Shown: in pieces, positions 59,874-64,000 of the stretch
Layout of the letters: each line of letters starts with the position of its first letter
Numbering within the stretch: position 1 is the stretch's first letter
Origin: Chrysogorgia sp. JL179-B06
Lineage: Eukaryota > Cnidaria > Anthozoa > Scleralcyonacea > Chrysogorgiidae
Direction of reading: 5' to 3'
Assembly (NCBI GenBank): GCA_035772405.1
Contig: JAYKKM010000452.1
Location: forward strand, 1,577,001-1,641,000
DNA: 64,000 nucleotides
Notes under the pieces: model-generated
Database searches by the model: none
What the model was told of the DNA's origin: nothing
The model's input: the letters and a program-made list of their open reading frames with translations, nothing else
Position numbers and translations under genes: made by a program

Positions 59874-60005
59874 GGACGCTCTCAATAGGTCCCACTTTTT
59901 TAAATTTAGACACTGGACACACGAGGCGTCCAATGCCATATAGACAACATTTTCACACGCATAGACATTAGAGGTATTGAAGCCAGTAATGTCACACACA
60001 TAAAA
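59874..60005. other. Intergenic between TK remnant and BRO gene
   Basis: Short non-coding stretch corresponding to 45538-45771 in element 1 but about 100 bases shorter. Nothing recognised. Confidence 0.5.
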
Positions 60006-60773
60006 TTAGTCGCGCGCCGCACAGTGATGTCTCTCGTGGTTACTCAACGCTGCTTTATTTTTAAATTTACGAACACACTGGGAACATTGAAACCCAACGT
60101 CAAAGAAATATTTTATTATCGCGGTGATAGCGTCGTCGTACGAGTCGCACAACAATGTTAGATAACCAGCGGACTTGTATCTGAGTAGCAGAGAGTCTTG
60201 CTCTTTGGATGTCTTACCTGTGCCACCTGGATTCTTGAACTCAATCACAAGACCGGTGTGTTGTCGGTTTGCACTAGCAATAACCAAATCAGGTGTTCCA
60301 CGTTGGTAGCCTTTTTTCCACGAATTTATTCTTTTACTTGAAGTGTCTTGATTTTCACCACAAGCGGCTATTAAAATAGCTTCTGGATAATATTTCCTAA
60401 GAAAACCAACGACTTTCGTGTGAAGATCGAACTCAGTGATCATTTTAAACTGATTGTGTTTGAGACCGACGTCAGCTACAGTCTTTCTAGCACTTGGCAA
60501 GACTTCTGAGTGCACCCACCTTCCAAACTGTTTCGCGCGCTCCATTTTACTCGAGAACACCAACGAGTAGACCCCAAGTTCGTTGATAAACGAGGCCTGC
60601 TCCATCTTCATTCTACAGTCAGGTTCGACGTGGTCGTGTACTGCATCCTTTGGTCGAGCGTAACCTAGAGCGCTCGCGACTTCTCCCGCTTTGAACCATA
60701 TGTCACCGTTATTCATAACCGTTGTGATTTGGTGACCATCGAAATCAAATAGTTGAAGTGCTATGGAAGTCAT
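60006..60773 (-). CDS. BRO-N / nuclease / zinc-finger fusion, element 2
   Basis: Start taken at ATG 60773 (255 aa); the frame extends further only with TTG. Same three domains as 44776-45537: BRO-N, the nuclease signature GENQ ... GTPDLVI ... IEFK ... EQD, and a C-terminal finger. All predicted catalytic residues are kept. It is one of the few intact genes of element 2. Confidence 0.82.
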   Translation of the reverse strand: MTSIALQLFDFDGHQITTVMNNGDIWFKAGEVASALGYARPKDAVHDHVEPDCRMKMEQASFINELGVYSLVFSSKMERAKQFGRWVHSEVLPSARKTVADVGLKHNQFKMITEFDLHTKVVGFLRKYYPEAILIAACGENQDTSSKRINSWKKGYQRGTPDLVIASANRQHTGLVIEFKNPGGTGKTSKEQDSLLLRYKSAGYLTLLCDSYDDAITAIIKYFFDVGFQCSQCVRKFKNKAALSNHERHHCAARD

Positions 60774-60801
60774 CACTATATAGTCTCCCACAAAAAAAAA
60801 A

Positions 60802-60943
60802 CTACTCAATGTGGGCGTTAGGTTTTTTATAGATCTGGTTTGTTGTGTACCAACGCATCAGATGTGTTTTATTAGTCTTCGGTTTGCTACGTCGTTTGAA
60901 AAAGTTTCTAATGCTACGAACCAGCTTTCTAAACCAACCCATT
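60802..60943 (-). pseudogene. Frameshifted Arg-rich microprotein, element 2
   Basis: Matches the 46-aa microprotein at 44614-44754, but a six-T run near 60897-60902 (five T in element 1) shifts the frame after RNFF and brings an early stop. Total length 142 bases instead of 141. Confidence 0.7.
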
Positions 60944-60948
60944 TTAAC

Positions 60949-61155
60949 TTAGGTCGCGTCTTCTACCACTCCCACAATGTCTGATTCTGGTAACACGATA
61001 GGTTTGCCGTAAGTCTTTTTAGACCTCATACCAATCTCAGCGTGGAGCTCGAGAGTCACGTCACCGCGGCCAAATGACCCACCAGCTTTGAACATGTGGT
61101 CAGTCGTTTTATTTATCTTATATATTTCACGTTCTTTTGAAATGCATGCCCCCAT
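60949..61155 (-). CDS. Myristoylated 68-aa protein, element 2
   Basis: ATG 61155 gives the same MGACIS start as element 1. About 45 bases of extra sequence separate it from the fibre stop, where element 1 has none. Intact. Confidence 0.7.
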   Translation of the reverse strand: MGACISKEREIYKINKTTDHMFKAGGSFGRGDVTLELHAEIGMRSKKTYGKPIVLPESDIVGVVEDAT

Positions 61156-61199
61156 ATATTTAACACTGGTTTGGAAGATCACTTTAATGCGTCGAACAC

Positions 61200-62150
61200 T
61201 CACTTTATACCATATTCCTTCATCATTTTTCCACCTATGATTATGATGTCTCGGTTTGTCATGTAACCACTCACGATTTTCACACCGTAGAATTCTATCA
61301 ACGATGGGTACGCATAAGGCGCGAGTGGTATTCTTGGTCGGTGTATTCCAAAAATCGTTCCATAAGGCGTGCCTATTTTTTTCATGTTCGCTATGAAGTC
61401 TGAATCGGTTGACTTGATGTTGTTGACTCTGACGTGTGAGTTACTCATTTGCCAGTGTATTGATATCATATGCATTTTGGTGAGGTCAACACCACTCGGA
61501 ATAGTTCATATGCTCTCCATTGCTGGGTTGCTGCCACCATACGCGAGTCCATTAGCCATACCAGTCTTGTACCCTATGAACTTATCCCACTGACCGTCGT
61601 CATTTGAAATAATTGTCTCCCAATTTGACCCCGTGGCTCTCATAGGTAACCGCACCACAACAAAAACGGAGAGGTCACACCATTGCATACTCGGGCAGTT
61701 AAAGTGAAGGCCTGACTCAAGTGGGAGTGGTGTTAACTCAGGGGATAGAAAACTGTGACCTGTACCGTTAACGCCAACAATAGGACCATAAGTTGAGTTG
61801 TTTTGCACTAATTCACTTGTTTCACCAATGGCTTTCACTTTGTTTGAACCATTGGTGTGAAATTCCACGTTTTTCAAGGCGTGTGCGCTAACGTCAAAGT
61901 CGAACACAACATTATAGGACTGACTCTTTAGGTAGCCTGATAGCAATTGCTCTAGAGTTCTTTTGTTTGCGGCGTCTGAGTCATCGACTGTGTCTGCTAC
62001 GTTTTTTATCGCTGAGCCTTGCATGTCTATTAGTCCAGACATCCTTCCACCGGTCACACTTAGTTTGGGATCTTCGTCCAGATGCCTTTTCGTTCTCTTT
62101 AGTATTTTGTTGTGGGGGCCGCCAGACTCATACCCATAGTTTAGACTCAT
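61200..62150 (-). pseudogene. Fibre-like protein with nonsense codon, element 2
   Basis: ATG 62150, 316-codon frame aligned throughout with element 1, including the NVADTVDDSDAANK collar, but a Cys codon has become TGA at 61506-61508 and splits the receptor-binding domain. Otherwise in frame. Breakage by one base suggests recent decay. Confidence 0.85.
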
Positions 62151-62152
62151 CA

Positions 62153-63571
62153 CTACTTCAAGGTGTATTTGGTTAGTAGATAGCCAGAGACTGCTGAGAA
62201 CCCTAACACTATCGCTAGCGCTGTCGTGTCTGACTTACTTGTGGTGGTGGTGTGTGCTATTTGGTTGGTGGTGACCACTGCTCTCTTCACGGGTGGTACT
62301 ACCAAGTGAGTCACCACATTTTCTTGGTGGACTTTTTTAGCCACAGTCGTTGGTGTCATAGCATTCAAGCGAGTGTTCACTCCAAATTTCATGGACTTCG
62401 TGGCAATCTTTAATAAGTTGTTGTACCCAGCTATTTTGTTCTTGAGTATCACCACATTACTTGGCATCAACCATGTACTTGGCGACACTGCAAGATTTTG
62501 GACAACGTTGGTGTCTCTAATCGATTTATTCATGTTGAGAATCCATGTCGATACGTCATAGTTGACAACACTGTCAGCAAACAACTTGCGGAACTCTTGT
62601 TGGGTTTCTAGACTTCCTGCAGAACCACCAACGACAGATACACGTGTTCTCGCTTGTGCACCAAGTGTGGAGTACACAAAGGCCTCTATGCTTTGGTTTA
62701 GATATTGTAGCCCAATGTTGGTAAAGCCGTCTGACAATCGCGCGATGTATCGTTTATAATCGTTATGGGTGTCGTTGAGTGTGTAGACTCTGGTTTCACC
62801 TAAACTGCCATCGCTCAGGACTTTACTCTGGTAGTAATGTTTTCTGGGAAGCTTGGAAATCTTACCATACAATTCGTAAGCGTTGAATTCTCTACTTATC
62901 GATCTCATGGTCTCACCACCTTCCATTCTTCTGAGGAGTCTTCTAATGGTGAAGTACACATGAAATCTCATCACACTTGTGACCACGGGGTGAACTTCTT
63001 GTGACACTGATAAATGTTGCAGTGAGACTCCACAACAGAAACTCGCACAATACGTCGCAAACACAACACGATAGTAAGATTCGTTGTCGTCCCACTTCGA
63101 CATGGTCTTTGACGTGGTGATTTGTAAGGTTGGTAGCTTTGACATGAAGTAGCTATTTTGGTTAACAAAAACTTTGAAGTTATTCACTGGATAATTCAAC
63201 ACGTTTTCCGTTGGATAGCCATCCCAAAGCCCCCAGTGGTTCTTATGACCTTTTGGTAGTGGTTGGATAGTTCCACCACCTTGCCATATTATTGGGAACT
63301 TACTATTGTGCAACCACTTCCACATGTTCTTGTCATTTTTGAAGGTTGCGCTGGTTATGTCTGTGCTGAGGATGTCGTTGTTTTTGAAGTATACGTCAAC
63401 ACCTAGGATCTTACCGTCTTGTGAAATATTTGGATAGAACTCGAATTTGCTTAAAGTGGCGTGGGGGTACTTTTTGATGAGGTCTGCCTTTGCGTCGTGT
63501 GTAGCCTTCGATGTGTTCGCCATAGCACGCTCGTAGTGCTTTCCATAGTAGTTGTGAAGGGCTTTCTGCAT
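62153..63571 (-). CDS. Tail-anchored protein, element 2 (472 aa)
   Basis: ATG 63571 corresponds to the internal ATG 41963 in element 1. Same core and C-terminal anchor; only one KKVHQENV repeat remains of the three in element 1, and a Thr-rich linker replaces the rest. Intact. Confidence 0.7.
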   Translation of the reverse strand: MQKALHNYYGKHYERAMANTSKATHDAKADLIKKYPHATLSKFEFYPNISQDGKILGVDVYFKNNDILSTDITSATFKNDKNMWKWLHNSKFPIIWQGGGTIQPLPKGHKNHWGLWDGYPTENVLNYPVNNFKVFVNQNSYFMSKLPTLQITTSKTMSKWDDNESYYRVVFATYCASFCCGVSLQHLSVSQEVHPVVTSVMRFHVYFTIRRLLRRMEGGETMRSISREFNAYELYGKISKLPRKHYYQSKVLSDGSLGETRVYTLNDTHNDYKRYIARLSDGFTNIGLQYLNQSIEAFVYSTLGAQARTRVSVVGGSAGSLETQQEFRKLFADSVVNYDVSTWILNMNKSIRDTNVVQNLAVSPSTWLMPSNVVILKNKIAGYNNLLKIATKSMKFGVNTRLNAMTPTTVAKKVHQENVVTHLVVPPVKRAVVTTNQIAHTTTTSKSDTTALAIVLGFSAVSGYLLTKYTLK

Positions 63572-63583
63572 ATAATATACCGT

Positions 63584-64000
63584 ATGTTATACACAATGCG
63601 AAAGTTGACAGTGCTCATTGAAGGTGAGGAAAAAGTTGTGTCCTTTGACAACGCAATAATGATCATACATGATAACCCATGCATTGTGGTCAAGACAGCC
63701 ACTGTGTTTTGCGACTACCATAACACGACAAACGACGACAGCGTTCAGGTCTTCACGCTGGATGACTCTAGGGTAGGCTCTTTTAAAAAGATTAAAGTAG
63801 GTGAAGGGTACTTTAGCTTCGACGCACTGGTCAAAGTCTTAAAACTGGAGTCTAACGAGCGTAAGGTGAATCTTGAGATAGAGAAACTGACACCCACAGG
63901 CAAATGTAGGGTCAAGGTTAGTAGCTCAGCTGTGTTAGACACCATTGGGCCTCTACTTGGTTTCGCGAGAGGTGAGGTGATTCAGAATGACTTACAGTGG
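63584..64000 (+). CDS. Vertex-capsid candidate, element 2 (runs off window)
   Basis: ATG 63584, open for 139 codons to the window edge. The first ~45 residues (MRKLTVLIEGEEKVVSFDNA) and a segment GPLLGFARGEVIQ match the element-1 gene at 41240-41950, but the middle ~70 residues are largely different, far more than in the neighbouring genes. It diverges from the tail-anchored gene with 12 bases between start codons. Confidence 0.6.
   Translation, partial: MLYTMRKLTVLIEGEEKVVSFDNAIMIIHDNPCIVVKTATVFCDYHNTTNDDSVQVFTLDDSRVGSFKKIKVGEGYFSFDALVKVLKLESNERKVNLEIEKLTPTGKCRVKVSSSAVLDTIGPLLGFARGEVIQNDLQW

Larger units (their letters stand above)
53779..64000 (-). mobile_element. Second Polinton, element 2 (partial, decaying)
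   Basis: Begins with AGTAGTATAG directly after the candidate target duplication TGATAT (53773-53778) and runs past the window end in the opposite orientation to element 1. Visible genes, from the polymerase end: polB, zinc ribbon, coiled-coil membrane protein, a TK remnant, BRO-nuclease, microprotein, myristoylated protein, fibre, tail-anchored protein and the vertex-capsid candidate. Most proteins are highly similar to element 1, but polB, TK, fibre and the microprotein are broken and a deletion removed two to three genes. Confidence 0.92.

Overview
The window looks like a nuclear contig from a marine invertebrate animal, most likely a cnidarian or a similar metazoan. Three things point there: an AT-rich, gene-poor background crowded with degraded eukaryotic transposons (BEL/Pao, LINE, Penelope-like, a KIAA1958-type tyrosine recombinase, many foldback MITEs), candidate spliced exons, and two large Polinton/Maverick (adintovirus-like) elements. 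The phylum is an inference from repeat style only.

Layout. 1-4.8 kb: a compact group of unrecognised open frames (a 386-aa frame, a small tail-anchored protein, a Pro-rich acidic protein, a gene fragment with a PPxY motif, and a short spliced acidic gene with a good promoter), possibly remains of an unknown DNA virus or a fast-evolving host locus. 4.8-9.6 kb: non-coding, with a 2-kb TIR element and foldbacks. 9.6-12.7 kb: a Penelope-like RT scrap, one candidate host exon, and a tandem array of about 282-bp units each carrying a type-I hammerhead ribozyme (a retrozyme), closed by a (TA)n foldback. 12.7-14.3 kb: a frameshifted tyrosine-recombinase element with 25-bp perfect inverted repeats. 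16.3-17.7 kb: BEL/Pao remnant with one LTR. 18-27.1 kb: a 9-kb minisatellite of a 13-bp unit; its many long open frames are artefacts. 27.1-34.5 kb: mostly nothing recognisable, one MAM-like exon candidate and MITEs.

34,567-53,060: a complete Polinton (element 1), flanked by the 6-bp target duplication CTCGTT, with ~475-bp terminal inverted repeats and about 17 intact genes. The left cluster (minus strand) carries a vertex-capsid candidate, integrase, two tandem membrane-protein paralogues, the major capsid protein, the packaging ATPase and an outer membrane-type protein. The middle carries a tail-anchored protein, a phage-like fibre, a myristoylated protein, an Arg-rich microprotein, a BRO-N/nuclease/zinc-finger protein, thymidine kinase and a double zinc-finger protein. 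The right cluster carries three small membrane proteins, a zinc-ribbon protein and protein-primed DNA polymerase B. Capsid, packaging, replication and integration functions together imply an element able, or recently able, to form virions. No adenain-like protease was recognised.

53,148-53,778 is the 3' end of a LINE, into which a second Polinton (element 2, from 53,779 past the window end, opposite orientation) has inserted. Element 2 is closely related but decaying: its polymerase, fibre, thymidine kinase and microprotein genes are broken, and a deletion has removed two to three genes. Its vertex-capsid candidate is strikingly more divergent than its neighbours.
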